Origin: Stenotrophomonas sp. WZN-1
GTDB taxonomy: Bacteria > Pseudomonadota > Gammaproteobacteria > Xanthomonadales > Xanthomonadaceae
DNA length: 64,000 nucleotides
Direction of reading: 5' to 3'
NCBI RefSeq assembly: GCF_002192255.1
Contig: NZ_CP021768.1
Coordinates: forward strand, 3,862,001-3,926,000
A program made the translations under genes and the position numbers. Under the pieces are notes generated by a model. It saw only the letters and a program-made list of their open reading frames with translations, searched no databases and had not been told where the DNA came from. Positions 35,906-47,961 of this stretch are shown piece after piece (position 1 is the first letter of the stretch; the number at the start of each line of letters is the position of its first letter).

Positions 35906-37254
35906 AACGGCGCTCGTTCACCTTCCGCCTGTTCCTGCGCCTGCTGCCGGTGCTGGCGCTGGCCGCTGCGCTGCCATGGCTGCTGGCGTACTGGATGAAC
36001 CATGGCTGGGTGGTGACCACGGCGTCGGCCGTGATCCTGCTGGCGCTGATGTGGTGGACACTGCGCCGTGCCACCGCACCGGTGCGCTCGCTGATGCGTG
36101 CGCTGTCGGGGACCACCAGCAGCTATCGCGACGGCGAGTACAACTTCGGCGTGTACTGGCCGGGCAACGACGAACTGGGCGACCTGGTACAGGCGCACCG
36201 CGAGCTGGGTGACGTGCTGCGCGCGCAGCGGCAGGGCCTGGTGCAGCGCGAGCTGCTGCTGGACACCATGGTGCAGAACACGCCGGTGGCCATGCTGCTG
36301 ATTGCCTCCGGCGGCGATGGCATCGCCCGCGTGGTGTTCTCCAACCTGGCCGCGCGCAAGCTGCTGCATGGCGGCTGGAAGCTGGAAGGCCAGCGCCTGG
36401 AAGAGGTGCTGGAACAGGTGCCTGTGGAACTGCGCGATGCCATTGCCCGCGGTGGCGACAGCCTGTTCGCGGTACATGCGGAAGGCGAAGACGGCGATGA
36501 GGATGACGAACAGGTCTACCACCTCTCGCGCCGCGCCTTCCAGCTCAACGGCCGTCCCCACGACCTGCTGCTGGTACGCCTGCTCACCGCCGAACTGCGC
36601 CGCCAGGAAGTGCAGACGTGGAAGAAGGTGATCCGGGTGATCAGCCATGAGCTCAACAACTCACTGGCGCCGATCGCCTCGCTGGCCCACTCTGGTGGCG
36701 TGCTGGTGCAGCGCGAGCGCTTCGATCGGCTGCCGGAGATCTTCACCACCATCGAAGACCGCGCACGCCACCTGGAAGGCTTCATCCGTGGCTATGCGCG
36801 CTTTGCCAAGCTGCCGCAGCCGCAACTGCAGACCGTGCACTGGGCACCCTTCCTGTCCAGCCTGCGCCAGCAGATCCCGTTCAGCATGGATCGCGAACCG
36901 GACGAGGACCTGAGCAGCCGCATCGACATCGCACAGTTCGGGCAGGCACTGTTGAATCTTCTGAAGAACGCGCATGAAGCCTGTGCCGAGGCCGATCCGC
37001 CCAACGACGACGTACAGGTGCAGCTGACGCGGTTGCCGCAGTGGCTGCGCCTGGATGTACTGGATCGCGGCAAGGGCATGAACGAGCAGGTACTGCAGAA
37101 TGCACTGATGCCGTTCTATTCGACCAAGCGCAACGGCACCGGCCTGGGGCTGGCACTGACCCGCGAGATCGTGGAGGCACATGGCGGGCGCGTGTCGCTG
37201 CAGAACCGCAGTGATGGCGGGTTGTGCGTGTCGATCCTGTTGCCGGTGGGTTGA
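35902..37254 (+). CDS. NtrY-like membrane sensor histidine kinase
   Basis: A 450-residue kinase. Two transmembrane helices (about 11-31 and 36-53) are separated by only a few residues, so it lacks a large periplasmic sensor and probably reads the membrane or a partner protein, as BceS-type or intramembrane-sensing kinases do. A HAMP-like linker and PAS-like region (about 115-225) follow. The dimerisation motif is VISHELNNSLAPI with His249, a signature shared with NtrY-type kinases. The N-box (LLNLLKNAHEACAEA) and G-boxes (DRGKGM, GTGLGLALTREIVEAHGG) are intact. Its start overlaps the regulator's stop by four bases. Confidence 0.92.
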   Translation: MKRRSFTFRLFLRLLPVLALAAALPWLLAYWMNHGWVVTTASAVILLALMWWTLRRATAPVRSLMRALSGTTSSYRDGEYNFGVYWPGNDELGDLVQAHRELGDVLRAQRQGLVQRELLLDTMVQNTPVAMLLIASGGDGIARVVFSNLAARKLLHGGWKLEGQRLEEVLEQVPVELRDAIARGGDSLFAVHAEGEDGDEDDEQVYHLSRRAFQLNGRPHDLLLVRLLTAELRRQEVQTWKKVIRVISHELNNSLAPIASLAHSGGVLVQRERFDRLPEIFTTIEDRARHLEGFIRGYARFAKLPQPQLQTVHWAPFLSSLRQQIPFSMDREPDEDLSSRIDIAQFGQALLNLLKNAHEACAEADPPNDDVQVQLTRLPQWLRLDVLDRGKGMNEQVLQNALMPFYSTKRNGTGLGLALTREIVEAHGGRVSLQNRSDGGLCVSILLPVG

Positions 37255-37267
37255 GCGGATTGATCGG

Positions 37268-37314
37268 GTAGATCCACGCCTTGCGTGGATGTGCCGACCA
37301 AGGTCGGCACCTAC
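37268..37314. repeat. Facing SMAG repeats between the kinase and GNAT genes
   Basis: Left copy: GTAG (37268-37271) and stem ATCCACGC/GCGTGGAT. Right copy: stem GTGCCGACC/GGTCGGCAC followed by CTAC (37311-37314). The two have different stem sequences. The right copy's TAG is the GNAT gene stop. Confidence 0.85.
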
Positions 37315-37844
37315 CAGACCCGCCGCATCGCCACCCGCAGGTGCATCGGAAACCCGAGCGCAGCCTCTTCGGCCATGACTGCGCGCAGGCCGTCGTTCCA
37401 CTCCACCTCAGGCACTACGTCGAACCCTTCGCTGGCATAGAAGGCTGCATTCCACGGCACATCGCTCAAGGTGGTCAGCACCGCTGCAGCAAAGCCGGCG
37501 GCCCTGGCCCGTGCCAAGGCATGGCGCAGCAATGCACGGCCATGGCCACGACGCGCATGCGCCGGGTCCACATCCATCTGCAGGACATGGAACTCGCCAC
37601 ACAGCTCGCCGCCCAGCAGGTAACCGGCAATACCGCCCTCAGCGGCATCGACCACCCACAGCTGGCCACGCTGAAGGCCGTCCCGCAGCGTCAGCAGATC
37701 CAGACCGTGGCCGGCAAACACCGGATAGGCCTGGTGCCCCTTCAGCAGTTCGCCGGCACGTTGTTCAATTGCCGGCAGCATGCCGAGTTCGTCGGCATGC
37801 GGGATGCGTGGCTCAGGACTTCTTGAGCGGGCGCTTCCAGCCAT
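37311..37844 (-). CDS. GNAT-family N-acetyltransferase
   Basis: A 177-residue GNAT protein. The acetyl-CoA pyrophosphate loop is [22 protein letters not shown]. The following [13 protein letters not shown] strand is the usual C-terminal motif. The substrate is unknown. I chose the ATG at 37844, which has an AGGAAA site; it overlaps the glmU 3' end by 32 bases. A further in-frame ATG upstream at 37865 is less likely. The stop codon is supplied by a SMAG repeat. It is likely cotranscribed after glmU. Confidence 0.82.
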   Translation of the reverse strand: MAGSARSRSPEPRIPHADELGMLPAIEQRAGELLKGHQAYPVFAGHGLDLLTLRDGLQRGQLWVVDAAEGGIAGYLLGGELCGEFHVLQMDVDPAHARRGHGRALLRHALARARAAGFAAAVLTTLSDVPWNAAFYASEGFDVVPEVEWNDGLRAVMAEEAALGFPMHLRVAMRRVW

Positions 37845-39180
37845 CGATGGTTTCCTGTCGTGCACGAGCCAGTGTCAGCTTGCCGTCCGGGGCGGTGCGG
37901 GTGATGACCGAGCCGGCGGCGATGGTTGCGCCTTCGCCGATCATCAGCGGCGCCACCAGCGAACTGTTGGAACCAATGAAGGCGTTGTCGCCGATGGTGG
38001 TGATCGACTTGTTCACGCCGTCGTAGTTGCAGGTGATGGTGCCGGCACCGATGTTCACCTTGCTGCCGATCACCGCATCGCCCAGATAGGTGAGGTGATT
38101 GGCCTTGCTGCCGACGCCGAGGGTGACCTTCTTGGTCTCGACGAAGTTGCCGACGTGCACGCCATCGGCCAGCACAGTGCCTGGGCGCAGGCGCGCGAAC
38201 GGACCGACCAGTGCCGCGCCTTCGGTGACCACGCCTTCCAGGTCACAATGCGCGCGCACTTCGGTACCCGGACCGAGCGTGACGTCCTTCAGGCGATTGA
38301 ACGGGCCAACGGTGACGCCGTCGCCGAGCACGATATTGCCTTCAAGAACGACATCGACATCGATCAGCACATCACTGCCCACGGTGACGGTGCCACGGAT
38401 GTCGAGTCGTGCCGGGTCGCGCACGCGTGCGCCCTGTGCGCACAGCGCCCGCACCGCGCGGCGCTGCCAGGCGCGTTCCAGCTGCGACAGCTGCCAGGGA
38501 TCGTTCGCCCCCTCGGCTTCCTGCGCGTCGGCCACCAGCGCCATTTCGGCCGGGGTGTACTCATGCGCGGCAAACGCGAACACATCGGTAAGGTAGTACT
38601 CGCCCTGCGCATTGCGATTGGACAGCTGCGACAGCCAGCGGCGCAGCGCGGTCGACTCGGCAGCGATGATGCCGGTGTTGATCGTGCGCACGCGCAGCTG
38701 GTCGTCGGTAGCGTCCTTCTGCTCCACGATCGCTCCCACCTTGCCTTCGGCATCGCGCAGCACGCGGCCATAACCCGTCGGGTCGTCGACCTCGGCGACC
38801 AGCACTGCCAATCGCCCCGGCTGCGCCAGCAGATCGCGCAGGGTCTGCGCGCGGATCAGCGGTACATCGCCGTACAGCACCAGCACCTGCGCGGCATCCG
38901 GCACCTGCGGCATCGCCTGTGCCACCGCGTGGCCAGTACCCAGCTGCTGCGCCTGTTCAGCCCACTGCAGGTCGGGCTGGCCGGCGAACTGCTGCCGCAC
39001 TGCCTCACCGCCATGGCCATGGACCACGTGGATGGCAGCCGGCTGCAGCTCGCGGGCTGCATCGATCACGTGCGCCAGCATCGGCTGGCCGGCGATCGGC
39101 TGCAGCACCTTCGGCAGCACCGACTTCATGCGCTTGCCAGCGCCGGCGGCGAGGATGATGACGTGCAGGGCTTGGGTCAT
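37813..39180 (-). CDS. glmU: GlmU, bifunctional GlcNAc-1-P uridyltransferase/acetyltransferase
   Basis: Acetylates glucosamine-1-phosphate and then makes UDP-GlcNAc, precursor of peptidoglycan and lipid A; cytoplasmic. It has 455 residues. The N-terminal nucleotidyltransferase domain has [29 protein letters not shown] and INTGI. The C-terminal left-handed beta-helix (about 255-440) contains hexapeptide repeats and the acetyl-CoA region with [21 protein letters not shown]. In E. coli glmU lies directly after atpC and before glmS; here YfhO/GtrA genes and the exporter cluster lie on either side. Confidence 0.97.
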   Translation of the reverse strand: MTQALHVIILAAGAGKRMKSVLPKVLQPIAGQPMLAHVIDAARELQPAAIHVVHGHGGEAVRQQFAGQPDLQWAEQAQQLGTGHAVAQAMPQVPDAAQVLVLYGDVPLIRAQTLRDLLAQPGRLAVLVAEVDDPTGYGRVLRDAEGKVGAIVEQKDATDDQLRVRTINTGIIAAESTALRRWLSQLSNRNAQGEYYLTDVFAFAAHEYTPAEMALVADAQEAEGANDPWQLSQLERAWQRRAVRALCAQGARVRDPARLDIRGTVTVGSDVLIDVDVVLEGNIVLGDGVTVGPFNRLKDVTLGPGTEVRAHCDLEGVVTEGAALVGPFARLRPGTVLADGVHVGNFVETKKVTLGVGSKANHLTYLGDAVIGSKVNIGAGTITCNYDGVNKSITTIGDNAFIGSNSSLVAPLMIGEGATIAAGSVITRTAPDGKLTLARARQETIDGWKRPLKKS

Positions 39181-39257
39181 GGGAGCGGCAGTCCGTGGTT
39201 CGTTGCCGGTGATTCTAGAGCGTGGGCCGTTAACATGGGCATCCCTCCTCCTTCACC

Positions 39258-39647
39258 ATGCCGATGAGCCTCGTCCGCCAGGGAAGCGCCTACCTCGTGA
39301 TCGGGCTCGTGCAGCTGCTGGTCGACTGGCTGGTGTTCGTGGTCGCCACCGCGCTGGGCATGCCGGTCGCACCGGCCAACGTCACCGGACGCCTGGCCGG
39401 CATGCTGCTGGGCTTCTGGCTCAACGGCCGCTACACCTTTGCCGAGGCCGGCACCCACAAGCTGGGCTGGAGACGTTTCGCACGCTTCTTCGGGCTGTGG
39501 CTGCTGCTGACCGCGGCAAGCACGGTGCTGGTGAGCCTGGTCGACCACGCGCTGGGCCTGCAGTACACCTGGCTGGCCAAGCCGCTGGTGGAAGGCGGGC
39601 TGGCCTGCGTGTCGTTCCTGTTGATGCGCTACGTGGTGTACCGCTGA
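39258..39647 (+). CDS. GtrA-family membrane protein
   Basis: A 129-residue protein with four predicted transmembrane segments (about 9-30, 38-55, 75-97 and 106-125). The GtrA motif is present in ...RLAGMLLGFWLNGRYTF. GtrA proteins help move undecaprenyl-phosphate-linked sugars across the inner membrane for surface glycan modification. It converges on the YfhO-family gene, their stops 7 bases apart, and glmU is divergent. Confidence 0.85.
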   Translation: MPMSLVRQGSAYLVIGLVQLLVDWLVFVVATALGMPVAPANVTGRLAGMLLGFWLNGRYTFAEAGTHKLGWRRFARFFGLWLLLTAASTVLVSLVDHALGLQYTWLAKPLVEGGLACVSFLLMRYVVYR

Positions 39648-39653
39648 TCGGGG

Positions 39654-41867
39654 TCAGTGATCACCGTCGCCACGCAGGCGCGCGCCCAGCCCCTCACGCC
39701 ACAGCTGCAGCGCGCTGTAGCGCAACCGCACGTGATGCTGCCCGGCCGGCACGCACAACGCATGGAAGAGGCCGTTACCGCGCAGCAGCGGCAGTACCTG
39801 GCCATCCTCGAGCTGCACCTGCCAGCCACGGCTGGTGGTTTCGTTGATCACCACCCACGCCGCACGGTCGGCCACCACCATCAGCTCGATGCGTCCGGGC
39901 AGATACTGCAGCACCTGCACCGTGGCCTCACCGGCATCCTGTTCGGCGCAGCGGCTGCTGGCGGTTGCCGGCAGCCACAGCTCCCGGTTGAAATCGGTCT
40001 GGTTGAACAGCGGTGCAGGCGGTAGACGCTCGTCATGGCGGCGCACCTGCCGCGGATTCAGTACGCGTGGCAGCACGCTGTCACGCCGCGCAAGTTCCAC
40101 CTGGTCGCCCTGCGCACTGGAGCCCGGGAATGGCTCCTGGGCCAGCAGCCAACGCACGCCCAGCAGGTCGTACAGGGGAGCAGCGGTGTCCGGCATCCAG
40201 GCAGTGGGGGCTTTCTGCTGGAAGGTATCGACCGGTTCGCCCGGCATCCCGGTCATCTGCAGATAGTCGCTTGCCAGCAGCGGGTTGTAGCCGTTTGCCA
40301 GCGCAATGGCATGCACCGCCGCGCCGTTGGTAAGTCCACCGATGCCGAAGACCACCGCGCGCTCGGGTATGCCGATATGCCGCTCTGCCGCCAGCAACGC
40401 ATAGGCGCGCTGCGCAGGGCCCGTACGATTGGCGGTGAGCACCGATTTGGTGCCGCTGCCCGCGTTGAAGCTGGTGCCGACGTTGAACAGCAGCAGATCC
40501 AGCAGCACCAGCGCCAGCACCCAGCGCGCAGGTGCCGGGTGGCGGCGCAGCACCTGCACCGCGGCCACGCCCAGCGCGGCGCTGACGGCGAGCCAGGCGA
40601 AGGCGAGCGGATGGCCATGATCGATCGCCAGCCATGCGGCACACGCAGCCAGCATCGCGACGGCCGCCACAGACACCCAGTGCAATCGCAACGGTGGCCG
40701 CTGCAGGGCAACCTGCAGGGCATTGGCACCCAACCACGCCGCCGCAGGCACGGTAAGGAACAGCGCGTCGGATGGGCGCCGGAACAGGTCCAGCCCCGGA
40801 AGCCAGCCAAACAGCCAGGGGAACAGCGGCGTCGCACCACCCACCGCAACCAGGATCGCCAGCGTCAGCGCACACAGCGCGATGCGGGCCGCCGCCGGCT
40901 TGCGCCGCAGCACCTCACCGCCCCAGAGCAGCCAGAGCGCCAGCGGCACTGCCCCGAGATAGAGGTAGTCTGCGCTGATGTCACCGAAGGCCCAGCTATC
41001 GCCGCGCCCCTGCGAGAACACGTTGCCCGACAGCAGTGTCACCAGTGTCTGCCAGTGGATGGCACCGGGCAGCGCGGCTTCCAGCGACAAGCCATTGCGA
41101 TTGGTCTGGTCCAGCCAGGCCAACGTGGACAGCCACTGCGGCGCACTCACAGCGCCGGCGAGAATGGCCACCACACCCAGCTGCCACATCAGGCGCATGC
41201 GCTGCCCCTGTACCAGCAGGACTGCACCGACGGCGTAGATCGCGCACGCCAGGATGATGAAATAGGTCACCTGGGTCAGTTGCAGCGCACACAGGCCGCC
41301 GGCCACACCGGCCAGCAGGATGTCACGCATCCGTCCCCGCTGGCGGACCTGCTCCAGGCCCAGCCACAGCCAGGGCAGCAGGCAGTAGCTGATGATCATC
41401 GGCGTGTGCTGCAGGCGCGAAGCGGCAACGCCACCAAACATCAACGTGAGTGCGAACAGCAGCTGCGCCGGGGGCGGCATGCCCTGCACGCGGCCCAGCC
41501 GCAGCGCACCCAGGCCGCCTGCCAGAACATGCAGCAGCACCACCACGGTAAACAGATGCAGGGAGCTGGGTGCCAGCAGCATCGGCAGCAGCATCGTCGG
41601 CTGCAGCGTCATCATCTGCGGGTCGGCGACCTGCGGATAGCCACCGTAGAGATAGGGATTCCACCAGGGGGCCTGCAGATGACGCAGCTGCTCAGCACTG
41701 AAGCTGACAGCCGGGAAGAACTGCTGCACGGCGTCGAAGGGAATGGTCTTGATGCCACTGAGCCATGGCAGGCACAGAACGATCCAGGCAACCAGGAATG
41801 CGCCTGCCGGTGTGCGCCACTGCCGCTGCCAGCTGCCACCTTCCATCGTTGTCGAGTACTGCTGCAT
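39654..41867 (-). CDS. YfhO-family multi-spanning membrane protein (GT-C fold candidate)
   Basis: A 737-residue inner-membrane protein with about 12-13 hydrophobic segments in the first 480 residues and a soluble C-terminal domain rich in beta strands (about 500-737). The N-terminal periplasmic loop (PFDAVQQFFPAVSFSAEQL and NPYLYGGYPQVADPQMM) is typical of YfhO proteins. Bacillus YfhO is implicated in glycosylation of lipoteichoic acid; here the acceptor is unknown. The ATG at 41867 follows AGGAGC. A terminator lies between it and atpC. Confidence 0.83.
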   Translation of the reverse strand: MQQYSTTMEGGSWQRQWRTPAGAFLVAWIVLCLPWLSGIKTIPFDAVQQFFPAVSFSAEQLRHLQAPWWNPYLYGGYPQVADPQMMTLQPTMLLPMLLAPSSLHLFTVVVLLHVLAGGLGALRLGRVQGMPPPAQLLFALTLMFGGVAASRLQHTPMIISYCLLPWLWLGLEQVRQRGRMRDILLAGVAGGLCALQLTQVTYFIILACAIYAVGAVLLVQGQRMRLMWQLGVVAILAGAVSAPQWLSTLAWLDQTNRNGLSLEAALPGAIHWQTLVTLLSGNVFSQGRGDSWAFGDISADYLYLGAVPLALWLLWGGEVLRRKPAAARIALCALTLAILVAVGGATPLFPWLFGWLPGLDLFRRPSDALFLTVPAAAWLGANALQVALQRPPLRLHWVSVAAVAMLAACAAWLAIDHGHPLAFAWLAVSAALGVAAVQVLRRHPAPARWVLALVLLDLLLFNVGTSFNAGSGTKSVLTANRTGPAQRAYALLAAERHIGIPERAVVFGIGGLTNGAAVHAIALANGYNPLLASDYLQMTGMPGEPVDTFQQKAPTAWMPDTAAPLYDLLGVRWLLAQEPFPGSSAQGDQVELARRDSVLPRVLNPRQVRRHDERLPPAPLFNQTDFNRELWLPATASSRCAEQDAGEATVQVLQYLPGRIELMVVADRAAWVVINETTSRGWQVQLEDGQVLPLLRGNGLFHALCVPAGQHHVRLRYSALQLWREGLGARLRGDGDH

Positions 41868-41891
41868 TCCCTGCTCCTGTGGAGAACAAAC

Positions 41892-41919
41892 AAAAACGCC
41901 GGCATGCAAGCCGGCGTTT
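41892..41919 (-). terminator. Terminator of the atp operon
   Basis: Stem AAACGCCGGC, loop ATGCAA, GCCGGCGTTT, then T-rich sequence on the minus strand, 22 bases past the atpC stop. It ends the atpIBEFHAGDC transcript before the YfhO-family gene. Confidence 0.85.
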
Positions 41920-41940
41920 CTGCTTGATGACGCGCGAGCC

Positions 41941-42363
41941 TCAGTGCTTGAGGGTCTTGCGCAGGCGCTCCAGCGCCTGCAGCTGGACGACGGCTTCGGC
42001 CAGCTTCTGCTGGGCTTCAGCCACTTCCATCGCTTCGCCGCGGTTGGCCAGGATGCGCTCGGCTTCTTCCTTGGCCTTGCGGACCGAGGCTTCGTCGATG
42101 TCCTGTGCGCGGATCGCGGTGTCGGCCAGCACGGTCACCACCTGCGGCTGCACTTCCAGGATGCCGCCGGAAATGGCGAAATCCAGCTGCTCGCCGTTCG
42201 GCGTGGTCACCACCACCTTGCCCGGCTTCAGGCGGGTGATCAGCGGCGCGTGCTTGGGCGCGATGCCCAGTTCGCCCAGCTCACCGGTGGCCACGACCAG
42301 GGTCGCTTCGCCACGGAAGATTTCCTGCTCGGCGCTGACGATGTCGCAACGGATCGTGCTCAT
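41941..42363 (-). CDS. atpC: F1 ATP synthase epsilon subunit
   Basis: Rotor subunit linking gamma to the c-ring and inhibiting hydrolysis. It has 140 residues, with an N-terminal beta-sandwich ([36 protein letters not shown]) and a C-terminal helical pair (about 88-138). It is last in the atp operon, 113 bases after atpD; that gap holds a strong GC hairpin (42413-42439). Confidence 0.97.
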   Translation of the reverse strand: MSTIRCDIVSAEQEIFRGEATLVVATGELGELGIAPKHAPLITRLKPGKVVVTTPNGEQLDFAISGGILEVQPQVVTVLADTAIRAQDIDEASVRKAKEEAERILANRGEAMEVAEAQQKLAEAVVQLQALERLRKTLKH

Positions 42364-42476
42364 GCAAATCTCTTCGCTGTTCGCGGCGGCGCAATGCCAC
42401 CGTGGGAGTCCACCGGCGCGGGCGATTGCCCGGCGCCGGCGTCAGGTCGGGCAGGATCGCTCCCGCCCGTCCCGGA

Positions 42477-44785
<2,309 letters not shown>

Positions 44786-44847
44786 CTCTTGTTTCCCGTG
44801 GCGCGGGGCTGACGCCCCGCGTTGTTCAACCGTTTGTCATCTGGTCC

Positions 44848-44872
44848 AGCGGAGCCAGTGGCTCCGCTCTAC
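44848..44872 (-). repeat. SMAG-type repeat between atpA and atpG
   Basis: On the minus strand GTAG is followed by AGCGGAGCC, loop ACT, GGCTCCGCT. It falls inside the atp operon in the 97-base atpA-atpG gap and would form a hairpin in the mRNA. Confidence 0.75.
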
Positions 44873-44882
44873 AGGACCGCGA

Positions 44883-46430
44883 TTACCAGCTGCCGGTGGT
44901 CTTGAACTCGGCGATGCCCTTCTTGAAGGCACCTTCGATGTCGTTGTCCCAACCGCCGGTGGCGTTGACCTTGCTGATCAGCTCGCCCTGGGTGTTGGCG
45001 AAGTGGGCGTGCAGGCCTTCTTCGAACGCCAGCAGCTTGTTGACCGGCACGTCGTCGAGGTAACCCTCGTTGACGGCGTAGATCGACAGCGCCTGGTTGG
45101 CGATCGACATCGGCGCGTACTGCTTCTGCTTCATCAGCTCGGTGACGCGCTGGCCACGCTCCAGCTGCTTGCGGGTCGCTTCGTCCAGGTCCGAGGCGAA
45201 CTGCGCGAACGCAGCCAGCTCACGGTACTGGGCCAGCGAGATACGGATGCCGCCCGACAGCTTCTTGATGATCTTGGTCTGGGCCGAGCCACCGACGCGC
45301 GACACCGAGATACCGGCGTTCACGGCCGGGCGGATGCCGGCGTTGAACAGGTCGGTTTCCAGGAAGATCTGGCCGTCGGTGATCGAGATCACGTTGGTCG
45401 GAACGAAGGCGGACACGTCGCCGGCCTGGGTTTCGATGATCGGCAGCGCGGTCAGCGAACCGGTCTTGCCGGTGACCTTGCCTTCGGTGAACTTCTCGAC
45501 GTATTCCTCGGACACGCGGGCAGCGCGCTCGAGCAGACGGGAGTGCAGGTAGAACACGTCACCCGGGTAGGCTTCGCGGCCCGGCGGGCGCTTCAGCAGC
45601 AGCGAGATCTGGCGGTAGGCGACGGCCTGCTTGGACAGATCGTCGTACACGATCAGTGCGTCTTCGCCGCGGTCCATGAAGTACTCACCCATGGTGCAGC
45701 CCGAGTAGGCGCTGATGTACTGCATGGCAGCCGATTCGGAAGCAGTCGCGGCCACCACGATGGTGTGGGCCAGCGCGCCGTTTTCTTCCAGCTTGCGCAC
45801 GATGTTGGCGATGGTCGAAGCCTTCTGGCCGATCGCAACGTACACGCACTTGATGCCGGTGCCCTTCTGGTTGATCACCGCATCGATCGCCATGGCGGTC
45901 TTGCCGGTCTGGCGGTCACCGATGATCAGCTCGCGCTGGCCACGGCCGATCGGGATCATCGAGTCGACCGACTTGTAACCGGTCTGCACCGGCTGGTCGA
46001 CCGACTTGCGCCAGATCACGCCCGGAGCGACGCGCTCCACCGGAGCGGTCAGGTCGGTGCCCAGCGGGCCCTTGCCGTCGATCGGCTCGCCCAGCGCGTT
46101 CACGACGCGGCCCAGCAGTTCCGGACCGACCGGCACTTCCAGGATGCGGCCGGTGGTCTTGGCGACGTCGCCTTCGCGCAGGTGCTCGTAGTCACCCAGG
46201 ACCACGGCGCCGACCGAGTCGCGTTCCAGGTTCAGGGCCAGTGCGAAGGTGTTGTTCGGCAGTTCGATCATTTCGCCCTGCATCACGTCGGCCAGACCGA
46301 AGATGCGCACGATGCCGTCGGACACGCTGGTCACGGTGCCTTCGTTGCGCGATTCCGCGGCCAGCTTGACCTTCTCGATGCGGTTCTTGATCAGTTCGCT
46401 GATTTCGGAGGGGTTGAGCGTGGTTGCCAT
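44883..46430 (-). CDS. atpA: F1 ATP synthase alpha subunit
   Basis: Non-catalytic nucleotide-binding subunit, 515 residues. The P-loop is GDRQTGKT, with [15 protein letters not shown] and the Arg finger segment ([21 protein letters not shown]...[17 protein letters not shown]). The start is the ATG at 46430; a TTG two codons upstream is not needed. Confidence 0.98.
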   Translation of the reverse strand: MATTLNPSEISELIKNRIEKVKLAAESRNEGTVTSVSDGIVRIFGLADVMQGEMIELPNNTFALALNLERDSVGAVVLGDYEHLREGDVAKTTGRILEVPVGPELLGRVVNALGEPIDGKGPLGTDLTAPVERVAPGVIWRKSVDQPVQTGYKSVDSMIPIGRGQRELIIGDRQTGKTAMAIDAVINQKGTGIKCVYVAIGQKASTIANIVRKLEENGALAHTIVVAATASESAAMQYISAYSGCTMGEYFMDRGEDALIVYDDLSKQAVAYRQISLLLKRPPGREAYPGDVFYLHSRLLERAARVSEEYVEKFTEGKVTGKTGSLTALPIIETQAGDVSAFVPTNVISITDGQIFLETDLFNAGIRPAVNAGISVSRVGGSAQTKIIKKLSGGIRISLAQYRELAAFAQFASDLDEATRKQLERGQRVTELMKQKQYAPMSIANQALSIYAVNEGYLDDVPVNKLLAFEEGLHAHFANTQGELISKVNATGGWDNDIEGAFKKGIAEFKTTGSW

Positions 46431-46474
46431 CGTCAAGTCCTAGTGCCGGCAGCGGGGCCGGACGTTAAATGAAT

Positions 46475-47002
46475 TCAGTTAGCGAGCGCGGTCTGCAGAC
46501 GGGCCAGCTTGCCCTTCAGCGAACCATCGATGACCACGTCGCCGGCGTCGATCACGGCGCCGCCGATCAGCGAGGCATCCACCGCGGTGGTCACGTCGAC
46601 CTCGCGGTTGAAGCGCTTGCGCAGCGCAGCCTTGATCGCGTCCAGCTCGCCGGCCGACAGTTCGGCCGCCGAGGTCACCGTGGCCTTGACCACGTGCTCG
46701 GCTTCGGCGCGCAGGGCGTCGAACATGCCGGAGATTTCCGGCAGCAGCGGCAGACGATGCGATTCGGCCAGGATGGCCAGGAAGCGCGAGTAGGTCTCGC
46801 CGTGGGACACCGGCGCCAGCAGGGCGACGGCGTCGTCACGACCCAGCTCCGGGTTGGCGAGCAGGGCCGCCACGCGCGGGTCGGCGGCGACGTGGGCGGA
46901 GAACGCCAGGGCGTCCGACCACGGCGCGAACGCGCCTTCGTCGCGCGCGGTCGCGAACGCGGCGCGGGCGTACGGGCGGGCAAGCGTGAGGGCCTGGCTC
47001 AT
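46475..47002 (-). CDS. atpH: F1 ATP synthase delta subunit
   Basis: Peripheral-stalk protein at the top of F1 joining alpha to the b subunits. It has 175 residues. The N-terminal six-helix domain has LARPYARAAFATA at its start, and the C-terminal part includes FNREVDVTTAVDASLIGGAVIDAGDVVIDGSLKGKLARL, the family's most conserved region. It starts 2 bases after the atpF stop. Confidence 0.97.
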   Translation of the reverse strand: MSQALTLARPYARAAFATARDEGAFAPWSDALAFSAHVAADPRVAALLANPELGRDDAVALLAPVSHGETYSRFLAILAESHRLPLLPEISGMFDALRAEAEHVVKATVTSAAELSAGELDAIKAALRKRFNREVDVTTAVDASLIGGAVIDAGDVVIDGSLKGKLARLQTALAN

Positions 47003-47004
47003 CC

Positions 47005-47475
47005 TTAGATCTCCGAGGCCAGCTCGTCGAGCAGCGCCTTGTGGGCGTTGGCGTCGATTTCGCGCTTGAGCAGCTTTTCGGCACCGGTCACGGCCAGCGC
47101 GGACACCTGCTTGCGCAGATCTTCACGGGCACGGTTGGCGGCGGCGTCGATTTCAGCCTGGGCCAGTTCCTTCTGACGGGTGGCTTCGGTGATCGCTTCG
47201 TTACGGGCAGCATCAACGATCTGGTTGGCACGCGCGTGGGCCTGATCGATGATCTCGTTGGCCTTGGTGCGGGCTTCCTTCAGCGCTTCGTTGACCTTCT
47301 CCTGCGCCTGGGCCAGATCTTTCTGGCTGCGGTCGGCAGCAGCGAGGCCTTCAGCAATCTTCTGCTGGCGCTCTTCGATCGCGTTCATCAGCGGCGGCCA
47401 GATCTTGGTCGCGATGATCCAGATCAGACCAGCGAAGGCCAGCGCCTGCGCAAGAAGGGTGAAATTGATATTCAT
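47005..47475 (-). CDS. atpF: F0 ATP synthase subunit b
   Basis: Peripheral stalk, 156 residues: one N-terminal transmembrane helix (about 5-27, [27 protein letters not shown]) and a long charged coiled coil to the C-terminus. The ATG at 47475 is chosen because the MNINFTLL N-terminus is standard. A 9-bp hairpin stands between it and atpE. Confidence 0.97.
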   Translation of the reverse strand: MNINFTLLAQALAFAGLIWIIATKIWPPLMNAIEERQQKIAEGLAAADRSQKDLAQAQEKVNEALKEARTKANEIIDQAHARANQIVDAARNEAITEATRQKELAQAEIDAAANRAREDLRKQVSALAVTGAEKLLKREIDANAHKALLDELASEI

Positions 47476-47542
47476 GGTTAGCTCGATCGCTGGTTTCGGG
47501 GTGGACGTGCCGCCGAAGCGGCACATCCGGCCTTCATCCGAA

Positions 47543-47565
47543 ACCGGGTGCCATCAGCACCCGGT
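47543..47565 (-). promoter_or_regulatory. mRNA hairpin between atpE and atpF
   Basis: A perfect 9-bp stem ACCGGGTGC, loop CATCA, GCACCCGGT in the 107-base gap after atpE. It lacks the long T run of a strong terminator. A partial terminator or 3' stabiliser would help make more AtpE than AtpF, matching the c-ring stoichiometry. Confidence 0.55.
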
Positions 47566-47582
47566 CGTCTCAAACCGCTGTA

Positions 47583-47912
<330 letters not shown>

Positions 47913-47961
47913 CTAAGGGTGATGAAACGGATGAAGGTTGAAACGCGTTGAAGCTTGAAAC

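Noticed and set aside
34559-37254. Identification of the two-component pair as GlrR/GlrK (QseF/QseE), which controls glmS through a small RNA in enterobacteria
   Set aside because: The kinase motif HELNNSLAP is NtrY-like, the sensor layout differs and the cluster has its own promoter; nearness to glmS is not enough.
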